Below the pieces are notes generated by a model. That model had not been told where the DNA came from. It saw only the letters and a program-made list of their open reading frames with translations, and made no database searches. From positions 1,798,001 to 1,862,000 of the forward strand of contig JAGTJL010000016.1 of the NCBI GenBank assembly GCA_020746875.1: a stretch of 64,000 nucleotides of DNA, in the 5' to 3' direction. This stretch comes from Rhexocercosporidium sp. MPI-PUGE-AT-0058 (taxonomy: Eukaryota > Ascomycota > Leotiomycetes > Helotiales). A program made the position numbers and the translations under genes. This document shows positions 1 to 11,094 of this stretch, in pieces (position 1 is the first letter of the stretch; each line of letters starts with the position of its first letter).

Positions 1-121
1 CCTTTGTGCGAGCATTATGCCCTTGTACGAACACTATGTATATGTGAGCATGAAAATTTTCTTTAAATAGGAGCTCTTTAGACTATTATTTCCTGAAAAT
101 TCATTACAACCCCCCTCGCCA

Positions 122-142
122 CCCCCCCCCCCCCCCCCCCCC
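122..142. repeat. Poly-C homopolymer run
   Basis: An uninterrupted run of 21 C, preceded by other C-rich sequence. I see no gene in bases 1-311 around it. Runs of this length are prone to sequencing length errors. Confidence 0.9.
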
Positions 143-311
143 TCATATTCTTCTATATACTACCACTTCTCTACCTAAGGTTTCTCATTATCATTTTTTC
201 GTAAGCGGGATAGAGGGGGCGATATCATTGGTCGCCTTTCTTTTCTCGTCTTGAGAAATTTTAATTCTAATATGTAGTCAGATAACGGCAAATTTGGCCA
301 ATCAATTCATT

Positions 312-480
312 GGTGACGTGGCCGAGCGGTGTAAGTTGACCTGAACCTCAGCAGATAAGGAAATAAAAACTGACAATAAACCAGTATGGCGCTAGTTTCA
401 GGCTTCTCCTTCCTTTCCAAGGATTGTAACAGTCAAACTACTAGTTCGAAAGAGCATGGGTTCGAATCCCATCGTCATCA
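312..480 (+). tRNA. tRNA-Leu (anticodon CAG), intron-containing, with extra D-loop insertion
   Basis: A full class II cloverleaf can be folded by hand. The acceptor stem is 312-318 with 473-479 and discriminator A480. The D-stem GCC is 321-323 with GGC 388-390. The anticodon stem CTAGT is 392-396 with ACTAG 440-444. The anticodon loop reads TTCAGG then T439, with anticodon CAG at 399-401. A short variable arm is at 445-455, and a perfect T-stem is 456-460 with 468-472 around TTCGAAT. A-box and B-box sequences are canonical, and a T5 Pol III terminator lies at 485-489. The canonical intron after base 37 is 403-438. A second, unexpected insertion sits in the D-loop at 331-384; it starts GTAAGT, carries CTGAC at 370-374 and ends CCAG. 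Removing both leaves a 79-base tRNA. Discriminator A fits leucine. It could be a pseudogene if the D-loop insertion is not removed. Confidence 0.75.
331..384 (+). other. Spliceosomal-intron-like insertion in the tRNA D-loop
   Basis: The 54 bases begin GTAAGT, have a CTGAC branch-like element ten bases from the end, and finish CCAG. They interrupt the D-loop between GAGCGGT and TAT. With them removed, the D-arm has a three-base-pair stem and a ten-base loop containing the conserved GG. The boundaries are chosen from the GT-AG match and the restored D-arm. Confidence 0.55.
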
Positions 481-484
481 GACA

Positions 485-489
485 TTTTT
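485..489 (+). terminator. Pol III terminator (T5) after tRNA-Leu
   Basis: Five T residues begin five bases after the tRNA discriminator base, the expected position of an RNA polymerase III terminator. The following stretch 490-1273 holds no gene that I can support. Confidence 0.6.
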
Positions 490-1273
490 GGGGTCTTGCG
501 CCTCCCAAGTCTATTCTTTTTTGCTCAAGCTAACCGAGCCTCGCCCCGTTGTCGAACACTGGCGTAGCAGTCATCATAATTATCATTGGATGTTTTTCTG
601 GGCTAAGATTTATTGTGTGTGGTTAATGGTGGGGTGAAGTGGGGTATTTTCTGCACTACCTCAGTTTCTAAGCGAGCCTGTAGGACGCCCTGTACCCAAG
701 CGAGAATGTCAACAAAGGACCAGCCATCTAAACGCCCATTACTCAGTTGGCTCTGTCTTTCAATGCCAGCTATTGCAATGATCGTTTGAGTAACCGTTTC
801 TTTCTGGGATTTAACGTCGTTAAGTATTAGTAATATTGCTCTTGACTATTGCCTTTGATTCTCGGCGCCAGACCATCAATTGTTTAATCCGTGGTCGTTG
901 GGTCTAGTCTCTTCTTTTGATTCTTTACTTATCCGCCAATGGACTGCCGAAGCTACCTGCAAGAATTGAATCCTCAGCAGCATTCGAGTTCTGAGTCCGA
1001 TTGCCAGCATTGAATCAGCCCCTCTTCTACCTTTCCATATCTGATGACAATTTTACAAGGTGATAAGCTGCAACACATTCACCACTAGCGTACCCGGGTA
1101 AATCGCACTCTCCTATATTGAGCTAGCTACGAATCTGGTGCTTCCAGAACCTAATCATTCTTCTCTTCCAACATTTTTCTCCTCCACAACAACACCGCTG
1201 ATCTCAACTCCAGATCGACAAGCTCCCACAACCTCACACCTCAACACCGCTAGCTACCAGGCCACTGAACATA

Positions 1274-2374
1274 ATGAACATTAACATGGCTTCTCCAGCA
1301 GCTAAGAAGCAGAAAACTTCTCCTGGTAAGCTACTCCTCACCATCTCACTATCTGTACCTCCACGATATAACCTAATATTATCAGACCCACCGATTATCT
1401 TCACCACCGCCAGACAGAAGCCCGATGTCCGTATGTTCGTCTTCAATCAGGAGTTCCATGTCTACTCAGGTGTCCTCAAGATGAATGCTGCCTTCTTCGA
1501 AACCATGCTCGAGCCATCCGGAGGCATGAAGCCGCGTTCCACCTCACCTTTGTTCAAGAGCGACTGGTTCACCGCCCTTGATGCAGACCTTGGCTGGGTT
1601 CTTTCTTTCGATCACAAATGCAAGCACGAAAACCTATCTACTTTTAAGGGTTCGGTCATGAGCGAGCAGCGAGCATTCATAAACCTCCTTTCCGCCATCT
1701 TCAGCAGAGAATATGAACTCGCTGATGCGAACGAGCTCAAATCCATGACGAACCTAGCTGACTACTACCGCGCTCTGCCCATCGTGTCTTACTCGCTCTC
1801 CGGTACGATCTATAGCAGCCCTGGATTCATTACTTCTATTGGTTACGATCCATGCACAATACTTATCTCTGCCTCCAAGCTTAGACACAAGTTGCTGTTC
1901 CGGGAAGGCTTTATCAGTGCTCTTGGTCCGTGGTCAAAGCCCCGATACAGAAAGCTGAAGCATTCCCACCCCGAATTGTTTAAGCTGGCTGACGCCGCTT
2001 ACAAAACGGTGGACGCCAAAATCTCAAAATTAACCAGAGAACTGTTCCAGATTGCCGCCGATAATTCCATCCCTCCGAAAAAGAAGGGAAAGGCATGCCC
2101 TAAGTTAGTACAAGATGTTATTAGTAGTAGCTACGAATATGTGGATAAAGAAGGGAAGATTCTTTGGCCAATGTTCGTGGAAAACTGCAAACATTGTGTA
2201 CATTGCGATACCAGCTACCAACCTTTACTTACTTTGCTCGGCGAACTTCTCCAAAACGAGTCTGTTCTTAATAAGAAAGCAGTAGTTGGAGAAAATTGCT
2301 TCGAGGATCAGTTCATGTGCTTCGCACTTTCTGACGCCGAGCTTCCGTGGGACACTACTCAAATCGACTTTTGA
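1274..2374 (+). CDS. BTB/POZ-like domain protein (copy 1 of a local family)
   Basis: An intron at 1326-1385 (GTAAGC...TATCAG, 60 bases) is needed to join a short N-terminal exon to the PPIIF motif; the frame also reads through it because its length divides by three. The spliced product is about 346 residues, or 342 from ATG 1286. That second ATG gives MASPAAKKQK, which matches the MA..P.KKQK starts of the paralogues, so it is the likelier start. An N-terminal BTB/POZ-like region (PDVRMFVFNQEF, then LKMNAAFF) is followed by a conserved LADYYRALPIVS block, a KLRHKLLFREG helix and the family C-terminus ELPWD...DF. BTB domains mediate dimerisation and often recruit Cul3; which applies here is unknown. 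It lacks the mid-gene intron seen in its paralogues. The coding frame appears intact. Confidence 0.75.
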   Translation: MNINMASPAAKKQKTSPGKLLLTISLSVPPRYNLILSDPPIIFTTARQKPDVRMFVFNQEFHVYSGVLKMNAAFFETMLEPSGGMKPRSTSPLFKSDWFTALDADLGWVLSFDHKCKHENLSTFKGSVMSEQRAFINLLSAIFSREYELADANELKSMTNLADYYRALPIVSYSLSGTIYSSPGFITSIGYDPCTILISASKLRHKLLFREGFISALGPWSKPRYRKLKHSHPELFKLADAAYKTVDAKISKLTRELFQIAADNSIPPKKKGKACPKLVQDVISSSYEYVDKEGKILWPMFVENCKHCVHCDTSYQPLLTLLGELLQNESVLNKKAVVGENCFEDQFMCFALSDAELPWDTTQIDF

Positions 2375-2953
2375 AAAGGGCAAGTTTCCTGCGCAAACTC
2401 GGTTGCAGCTTTCTATTCTAAGTACTAATTTATCATAGATATTTCTTCTCGGTTCCTCGATTGTCTCTCTTGTCTAACGAATTCATTTGGCCTGCTATGT
2501 CTTCGACTGGATCCCAAGACACACATCATGGCAGTGGAAGAAACAAATTCGCTATTGTGAAGACCTCTTTCCTTGGGAGATACAACACGAATTTACGTTC
2601 TACGTGTTTCAGAGCGTATTTCATGGTCTACATTGCTTCACTTCACCAACGCGAAATTCCGGGTCCTGCTGGGTAGAGGTCAACGCAGTTTAACTGAGCT
2701 ATACAATGGTGGTTTTCATACCCGAGCATTACAGTAGATGCATCTATCTGCTGACTTGAGGGATGTTGCGGCATAGGCTGGTGAGAAATGATTCTCTAAT
2801 CTTCGCCTGAGCTTTCCATAGCATGAGTTTCCTCAAATTGATATTGCAAAACTTTGAACTTTGGAAGTCAATGGTACTTCTGCTAAAGACACAACATAAA
2901 ACTTGGAAGCTTAAATATCGTGCTTTGAACACAATCTAACGTTCAGCTATTGG

Positions 2954-3298
2954 ATGAATCTTCCACAGTTAGTTTTGACTTTCAGTGCAAAGCGGAAACA
3001 TATAATCCGGAGCATTTTGAGTAAGTTGCAGACATTCTTCCTCCGCCTGAGAAGCCCGTCAAGGGTTCTCAGATATGATAATGATGATTTTGAAACGATC
3101 ATATTCCTACCCGAAGCCGAAAAGCTCATTGATATCGAGCTTCCACACTTGGACGTTTGCAATGCCACGTAAAAACTGGACACTGAGATATCCGTTAATT
3201 GCGGTACGGTATCAATAATCAAGAAGGCAGCGGGCTTCGTCAATATCACAGACTTGGAGAGCAAGAAGGAAGAGCTTCTCCAATTGCTAAGCATCAGA
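2954..3298 (+). pseudogene. Possible decayed coding fragment, family not recognised
   Basis: One frame reads as fairly protein-like sequence across the whole stretch but is broken by an in-frame TAA at 3170-3172. After the stop the same frame continues with a charged segment ending ESKKEELLQLL before TAG. A second protein-like frame lies near 3718-3930 (KIEGEKVRGIAQRTYDG). I could not connect them or assign a family. Elsewhere between 2375 and 4772 I see only short shadow frames. This may be chance. Confidence 0.2.
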
Positions 3299-4772
3299 TA
3301 GAACTTCTCAAAGTTCAAATAAGCACTACAAGTTGGAGGCTCGGCGGAGAAATTCAGATTGATTTGAGAATGAATCTAAGACCTCCTGTTTTTCCCTTCT
3401 TTAGAATGTGTATTTTGCCTCCCGGAAGTTTTCATGATCATACCACACCGCTCCAAGCAACCTTCACATGTCTGGCCAAAAAAGGTGCTGAATGCTCCCC
3501 AAGATACCTCCTTGATTTTGAATGTTCATGTATAAACTGAACATATTTGCAGTACTGCACATAGACTGCATGGCATCTCAGAGTCTCGCAACCGCATGCC
3601 CAGAATACCCCGAAATGCTTTTCCAGTCGCCGCCAAATTGAGAAGCGGGATCCTGTTCAAAGAATGCATCCTGTGCATCATAAACCCATGGAATCTAGAA
3701 TGAGAACGTATTAACAAAATCGAAGGCGAGAAGGTCAGAGGAATTGCGCAAAGGACATACGATGGAATCGAGGCAACGATCAAAAGGTGCTTCGTAGGAT
3801 GGTTGACAGTATCGGCGCCGATCGTAAGCCCCGAGTACGGGGATGATGAGGAACCAGAAACACTTTCATTGATCTTCGCCAAATTTGGGCAAGCGGCATC
3901 CAGTTTTGGTAGGTTTGACCAAGTTTGACCACAACGTTTATTTTACGTGATTATGACGGATAAGAGGGAGTCTTTTTCAAGAAAAGCAGCTATAACTGGA
4001 AGGTCAAGAGCTTACTGGAAGCCAGTAACTCTCAGCTCGCGTTTCCTGGCTAGGTGATTGGCAGAGATGAGAGTGTTCTTGACTATTTTCTCAACATCTA
4101 CCACATCGATGAAGAAGATCCACCTTGCTATGTTGGTTTTCCATTTTTATAACATCACACTGTAAATGCCGTAAAACTGACGCCTCAAATTTTTAGCACT
4201 CACTATCTGACTTCTTTTAGGGGTCTTGGCGAGAAAGGCTGGCAAATGACTACTATCAACAATTTTGTAACCAAAGACCTCTCTACATTCGATTCGGAGC
4301 AGCAAACTTCTCAATGCACCGCTAATTTCAAAGAAATGCTCCAAAGATATCAAGTCTGTGTTAAAGCTCCCTATACTACTTTCCTCGAAATATACTACCT
4401 CCCATTGCCTCGTGGGGGATGTTTGGGGGCCAAATCCTATGCAGGAACAGATTGAGTCAAGCAAGAACGTTTAATTGATAGACTTCATTGGCTGATGTTC
4501 CGAAACAGAGTTAGCTGAGGCGTGGCCATCATGCATTAGATGTCCGTTCTGGGCTCATTGTCCGGGTCGTTACGAAAGATTGTATTCTACTGGCTGTACT
4601 CAAGTGGAGCACTTCACAGCCTTGGCGCTTACTTCCTTCGCTTGTGAATAAATAGTGATCTTCTGCCGTCAAAAAAACCTCTGAGGTAGATTCGAATAGT
4701 TCTCTCTTCATTCCACTCTATTGTATTCCCCGATCTTTGCAACAGGCTCGGCCCGAGTCAGAAATCATAGCC

Positions 4773-6176
4773 ATGTCTCTACAGAAACTCATCGCCGACA
4801 TCAATGCAGCAGCAAATGCTCCATTGACAGAGATAACGGACAAGGAGCGTTCTGAAATTCTTCTTGCGGCTGATAAGTTGAGAACAGCCTACGAACGCCC
4901 GTTCGAAGTCGCTTTACGAATCTTACTCGGTGTATGAGCACCAACTCACCACCATGAAATGGATTCACTGCTAAAAGAACGATTCAGATACACGCAGCGG
5001 CTATTACGAGAGTTGCAGTAGATCTCAAACTCTTCGACATCGCAGCCAGCTCCGAAGGTGGCCAAGTGACGATTGAGAAGTTGGCTTCTGCTGCTGGAGC
5101 TGATGCGCTGCTGACCAGTAAGTTAAGTATCAAGCACAGGGATGTCACGGCTAATTCAACTAGAACGATTGATGAGAATGCTACACGCGATCAACATGTT
5201 CAAGGAAATTGATTCCGAGTCCTACGTGCTGTCACCAATTGGCGCCGGCTTTGTAACTCAATCACCATTGTCGGCTGTTACCATCCATTTGTTCGTGCTC
5301 TGCTACTATGTCTCAACTCAAACTGACTTGAAATCAGAACTCAAGTTGGGGAGATGGTTGCCAAGATACCTACTTTTCTTGAGAAAACCGGATATCGAAA
5401 TCCTACCGATGCGTACAACAGCCCTTTCCAGCTGGCAATGGGCACCGATCTACTGTACTGGGATTGGTTGAAGTCAATGCCAAGAGAGCAAGAAGCTTTT
5501 AACATTACCATGAGTCTCAACCGAGCGACTCGAGGTATCAATTGTAGGTATTAGGAATGAATCGTACTTTTCATCGAAACAATGTAATCAGACGATTGCT
5601 AATTGTCCCTCATTAGGGTTTGAGTTCTATCCCGTTGAAGAGAAGCTTGTCGTGGAATCTGATTCCGACATTGTTTTGGTCGATGTTGGTGGAGGAGTCG
5701 GGCACGACTTGACCGCTTTCCACGAAAAGTACCCCGCACTGAAAGGCAAACTCATCCTACAAGATCTCCCCATCGTCATAGGATCTGTCAAAGATATTCC
5801 GACGAAGATCGAGGCACTGTCCCAGGACTTCTTCCAGCCTCAACAAATCAAAGGAGCAAAGGCATACTACCTTCGCAGCATCCTTCACGATTGGCCTGAC
5901 AAGCAAGCTTTGGAGATTCTGGCTAGAATCAAGGAAGCTATGGATGAGAAGTCTATCTTGCTGGTGAACGAAAATGCAACTCCAGAGGTGGGCGCGTCTT
6001 TGTTTGAGGCTCAGGGAGATATTCAGATGATGGCAGCTTTCGGATCTTCGGACAGGACGAGCAAGCAGTTTGAGGAGTTGTTGGATACTGCTGGGTTTAC
6101 GTTGGTTAAGATTTGGAAACCGGAGGTTCACATTCCTGGGATGAGCACGCTCTTTGAGGTTGTCTTGAAGAATTGA
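4773..6176 (+). CDS. SAM-dependent O-methyltransferase (plant/fungal COMT-like)
   Basis: Five exons fit cleanly: 4773-4931, 4988-5117, 5164-5290, 5338-5543 and 5617-6176, giving 393 residues, a normal length for fungal O-methyltransferases. The N-terminal part is the dimerisation winged helix (AVDLKLFDI, RLMRMLHAI). The C-terminal part holds the SAM motif VDVGGGVGHDL and the catalytic-base region RSILHDWPDKQA, where the His is expected to deprotonate the substrate hydroxyl. ATG 4773 (MSLQKLIADI) is preferred over the in-frame ATG at 4737 because it starts at the family's usual N-terminus. The family methylates phenolic or polyketide hydroxyls; the substrate here cannot be read from sequence. 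No polyketide synthase, P450 or other pathway gene adjoins it, so it is an orphan gene, possibly for detoxification. It converges on the broken BTB copy downstream. Confidence 0.85.
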
Positions 6177-6648
6177 TCAAATAGCTTGTGCGAGTCCCAC
6201 AGGCATGTAGATAGGGAAAATAATGCAGGACGCACCAGCGAAGGAATAGGTGCTTAAGCTTAGAAATCCACCATGCCACTGAAAGAAAGAAAAACTCATT
6301 TGCATGGCATTGTTTGCCCTCCGAGACTGTCGAATGAGCATCTTGCTCCTCTGTCTTTGTGGTTAAAGATAGGAGCATAAATTTCCATCCTGTTCATATG
6401 TCTTGTCCACCCCAATCCGGCCAATATCTCAGGTCCTGTGGTTGTCTCAAGAGTAAATTAGCTCCACTGCCATACTGTCTCTTCAAGGTCCCACTATATG
6501 ATCAGTTAGTAAGGGAAAATTTGTAATGGAATAACATTGAATCGAGAGACCATGCTCCAGTAAAGAGCTAAATTTTAAGACGTTCAAGCTTGATGACCAT
6601 CAAGGGATATCCTCCTTTCTGATGTGAGAGAAGTCTTTCGAGAAGGGT

Positions 6649-7649
6649 TTAACCCACTGGAAGATCCTCATCAGCAATTTTGACGCAGAAGAAATTTCCT
6701 TTCTCCGAAGTCTCCTCAGCTTTGAGGTGTGAACGGAACTGAAGATGACTATTGAGGATGGCTTGCAGCTTGGAGTCAATGAGAGTGCCATGGTCCATCT
6801 TCGAGAATTGACCTGTAAACGGAATAGCTGGAGTGATGTTTCTCATAGATCTTTTGAGCCTTTTCCGACACACTTCGTCCCTACCACCGTCGGTGACTGC
6901 ATAGATGAGCGCTTTGGTGAACAGCAATTTATGCCTGAGGTTCACAGCAAGAACCATCACATCAGAGCTGCGACGTGATACAAAATCGGCATCGATAGAC
7001 GTGTTCTGCAGGGCGTTGATGGATTGAGATAGGACTGGGAGACATCGGTAGTAATCTACTAATGAAACGAGTGTCTCGAATTCCTCGAAGCCTCCTAAGC
7101 TGTAAGACTGACCGCATATAGCGCATAAAAGGTTCTCGAAACAGTCTTGCTGTAGCTCTTTTTTGCTTTCATACGCATAGGCGTGGCACTCTACATCCTA
7201 TATGCTATGTTAGCTTTATTTAGTGAGCCCGTCGAATCTTTCTTTATCGTTGGCCCCAACAATGGCGCAATTGTTATTTCTTGGGTATGCTCCACAAGGT
7301 GGCAATCACCTATATTCGCTGTAGAGCTCTATTCTCTAGGATAATTGCAATTCTTGGGCTCACCTTCAGATCTAACTTCGCAATCAAATGCCAGCCCTCC
7401 GTATCATCATCAACCTTCGTGATCCACTGATATTTGAACTTTCCACCAATCATTGGCTTCTCTGAAGTGGCCTGCTTGTCTACAGAGTCAAGAAACTTAG
7501 CAAATAATGCAGAGTGTAGCTTCAACAAACTGGAATGAACGTTGATAGCCCTGACCCAAGACATTGAGCCGAATGTCAGGGTCAAGTCCTCCGGTATTGA
7601 AGAAGACTATGTCGGTGTTAGTCTTTTGCTTCTTCAATGGGGGTGGCAT
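6649..7649 (-). pseudogene. BTB/POZ-like family copy 2, frameshifted
   Basis: On the minus strand the start MPPPLKKQK (ATG at 7649) runs into DPDIRLNV, then the frame breaks in the BTB core. One extra base near 7535-7545 separates the Y-Q codons from VHSSLLKLHSALF, which continues in the next frame. A normal intron follows at 7363-7198 (GTGAGC...TAG, minus direction). The second exon then gives a continuous frame with LVDYYRCLPVLS, NLRHKLLFTKALI and a truncated C-terminus ADEDLPVG instead of DEDLPWD. The rest of the gene is well preserved, so the break may be recent or a sequence error. Bases 7650-9238 upstream show no gene. Confidence 0.65.
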
Positions 7650-9238
7650 ATTGAGGATTTTTGTAGAATAATGTTGTTATTCTGAGATTAGAGTTGTGGG
7701 AAAGTTGGTGGTATTTATAGAGAATGGAGTTGCAGAATTTGACGCTAGGCGCTGCTTTTGAAGTAAACATCCACTCCACAAACCTACGACCTAGCATTTT
7801 CTATCAGGTGAAAGAAAGAGTCTTTGGGTTTAACTTGAAGTCACTAATAGGGGGGGATATTCAATATACACTGGTCTCTAGAGTTCCCTACAAGAATACT
7901 TAGAAGTGATCTCGAAACTATTTACTTTCACAATGTTACTTCCTGTCTCTCACTCTCCAACTTACTCACCCTCTAATTGAGACATCGTCACTCGGATACA
8001 TCCACCTTAGATTCTGCGAAGCACTGTTCAAGTATCTCCAAGCAGAAATTTTTGATGGAATTCAAGGAGTGCTGCAGATCTACATCCACGTTGAATTCGG
8101 ATCAGGTGCAAGTAAACAGCTAATCTCGCTTGAACTCCCTTCAGAACGACCTGCCCCACCATCATCACAAACTTCAACAAACACCAGTTTCCCACAAACT
8201 TTTGTAACCCAGCACCAAGGACAATGTCTATAGAACATTACAGTTCAAAGGCAATCTCACAATACTGGAAATCTCTACATTTTCAAGGAACATCCCAGTT
8301 TTGGGCAACCCCCCGCAGCACCAGTGATCTTGCTTGCTCTAATTTTCCCCGATGTTCAATTCAAGGTATATGTCAACGCATCCCACGTAGTTCTTGAGTT
8401 CTGAAGATTCATTTAGAGTACTACTTCAAGTTTCTCAACGCCACGAGTAGTATTTCCCAAGATACTCCTGTGTATGGCGGAATTTAGTCTGGATAAGCAA
8501 TGGTGTGATGAAGAAAAGTGGGTAGTACTTAAACCCTTCCAAGTCTTCTTTGAATTCTGTTATGATATCACACATGGGTCAAATCTCTTGACGATAATTT
8601 GATGACTATAATCTCGCTGATACAGAGCTATACCATGATGCCTTAGACGACGAGAAGGTCAAATCACAGCATTTTTGAATATTTGAAAAGTTTCTTGATT
8701 TGGAAGACTGGAGTGAGGACTAGAGCCAAATTAATACAACTTCAGGGCAAAAAACTAGCAGTTATCATGAAATTCTGCATAGGTAGACTGGTAGGTCAAA
8801 GGGCATAGTTTATGCACGGGAGACCGGTTAAATCGCTCTGAGCCCTCCTGAGTGAAAACAATGACCACTTTTGTTGAGAATTATGGACTCTATTCGTTCG
8901 GCGAGAAATATGGACGCGATGTTCCTCATTCAAGAAGCTAAATTTCTTTCAAGCTTGCTATTTCTGATCGATCCTTAACTCCCAAATACTAGCTCCCTGG
9001 AAGTCTACAAACGCCCTTTCCCCTTAACCTTGGACCAGATAAACTGCCTTATCAAAGAGTGCCCCTTCAAATAGATGTTCTACTTCTAGACTACCCGAGA
9101 AAAGCCACAAACACGTTAGATGCGAGTATTTATTGTTTGTATATATAGCCCGCTGTGCTTTGAATCGAGGTCGTTGTATTCTGCAGCAGGGGGACATTCT
9201 TCGGCGTATCGACACTACCAATCAAGCTCATTAGTGTC

Positions 9239-10380
9239 TCAAGGCAAGTCTTCATCATCAATTTCTCCGCACAGAAAGTAGTTTTGCAGCCTATCTGTAT
9301 CGGCATCCAACGAGCGAGTCAAAACCAACTTGTTTGTCAGCAGATCTGCCAAAGCTTCCTCCATGTCCGGTCAGTCGATCCAGCTCTCGAGATCTGGAGG
9401 AGATACTTTGGCAAAGAGAAGGACTCGTCATGGTCTCTGTTGGATGCTTTCAGCTCCTGCGTGAAAGTGACTCCTAGAATAGCTCCACGTTTACTGATCC
9501 CGTGCAAATTCTCATTGTCAACTGCGTTTGTGATCGCATGGAATGCGCGAGCAACCTTTACAGCTACCTCTGCCCATACTTTTCGAGCAAGCTTCTGTAG
9601 CTTGCGATCTTTCACAACCGAGAAGTCGCCGTCCCCGAAGTTCCATTCACCAACCAAATAGATGAGACTCGCTTTAAAGAGTAATTTATTCCTAAGTTTG
9701 CTGGCGGCAGTTATGACATCGGAGCAGTCTGATATTTCTGATAAGGGGCCCGGACTCTTGTAGAGTGCTGCGTCTAGGGAACATGACACAATTGGGAGAG
9801 CACGATAGTAGTCCGCCAGTTCCGTGATGGTTGTCAGTTGATGACTGTCTGTGATTGAGTAGGGCAACGTATGAATCGCAGACAATATAATAGAGAAGGC
9901 TGAAAGCTGTTTACTTTTGTTTCCGCTATAGTTCGATACATTCGACTGCTCATTCTGAAGCATAAAGATTAGCTACATTTCTTATCTGGCGACGGCTTTC
10001 TTTACCGAGCAAATGCTCACCTGAGGATTGCAAGCAACCAAATGCCAAGATTCGCTTTTTTCTCCATCAACAACAGTAACCCAGTGGTATAGGAACTTGT
10101 GTGGTCCACCTGCACGAGCACGCGACACAGCATCAGGACCTGCCAAAGCTGAGGCGTTGTCTTCGATAGCGGTAGCCTTATCGGGAGAATCTAGAAACTT
10201 GCGGAAGAATGCCGAGTACAACTTCAATGGGACGGAGCTAAGCTGGAACTCCTGATCGAAGACTTGAAGGCGAACATCTAGTTCGTACCGCAGCGTATTG
10301 AAGATGATGGGAGGCTTAGGCTTAGGCTCTTTGGTGTTGGTGTTGGTGGTTTTCTGCTTCTTTGGTGGTGGTGCTGCCAT
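9239..10380 (-). pseudogene. BTB/POZ-like family copy 3, frameshift and early stop near the end
   Basis: Exon 1 (10380-10021) encodes MAAPPPKKQK, PPIIF and the BTB core VFDQEFQLSSVPLKLYSAFF. A 66-base intron (10020-9955) precedes exon 2, with ELADYYRALPIVS, KLRNKLLFKASLIYLVG and a variable tail. Near 9365 the frame must shift by one base to recover EEALADLLTNK and the C-terminal FLCGEIDDEDLP, where TGA (9241-9239) replaces the tryptophan codon of the family ending DEDLPWD. Without the shift the frame stops at 9337, about 40 residues short. No GT-AG pair nearby can explain the shift as an intron. A shortened protein could still carry the BTB domain. Confidence 0.65.
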
Positions 10381-11094
10381 CGTTGCGGCGCGGTTGTGAT
10401 AATCGACGGAATGTGCAGGTCTGAGGTGTTGAATTTTTGTGGTTGTGTGATGTTCTGCTGTCGAAGATGTTGGTGAGAAGAAAGAGAGAAGGAAGGAAAG
10501 TTACAGTTGAAGGGGAGGTCCGCAAAGTCAGCGCCTTGTGCGAAGCGATCAAAATAGAAGGACCTCAACATCGAGCTTACCTCGCCTCAGGCCAAAACAA
10601 TAGGTCTCTCCCAAGTGAAGAAATGCATTGCGATGCCTGCCTACCCGGTACCTGAAAAACGTTGAAGGAATGATACCGGTCACTCTCAATTCTCAAGGGC
10701 ATTTTGGCAAGTGAAGTTGTCCCGCGGTCACAAAGCTATTTTCAGAGCACATAGTTTCTAATTCAGAGGAGCATTGTGCGTTTGTGTTGATTCCCCAAAC
10801 GATTAAGGAAATGCATGTCTTTGCTTTCTCTTGTCCCCCTCAATGACCATATTATTTCTCGCCTGCCACTGCCACAGAAGAGAACGGCCAAAATATGTGC
10901 AAAATAGGGGCAGCTGTAATATTTTACGAAGCCATGAATCTGTATTAAGTCCACATCCCATGGCCTGGAACAAGGGATCGTTTGAGTTACTTTAGAGATA
11001 GAGCTAGGGTTTCTACCTCAACCACGACGCTCTGGTTCGAAAGGTCGTTAGCATATGTTCATTTACCCTATCCGGGATAGTGACTTTACCTGTA

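Noticed and set aside
122..142. Poly-C run considered as an assembly gap or telomere-linked repeat
   Set aside because: It is a plain homopolymer; no TTAGGG-type units or gap characters are nearby.
4773..7649. Idea that the O-methyltransferase belongs to a biosynthetic cluster
   Set aside because: Neighbours are BTB copies and relics; no synthase, oxygenase, transporter or pathway regulator is adjacent.
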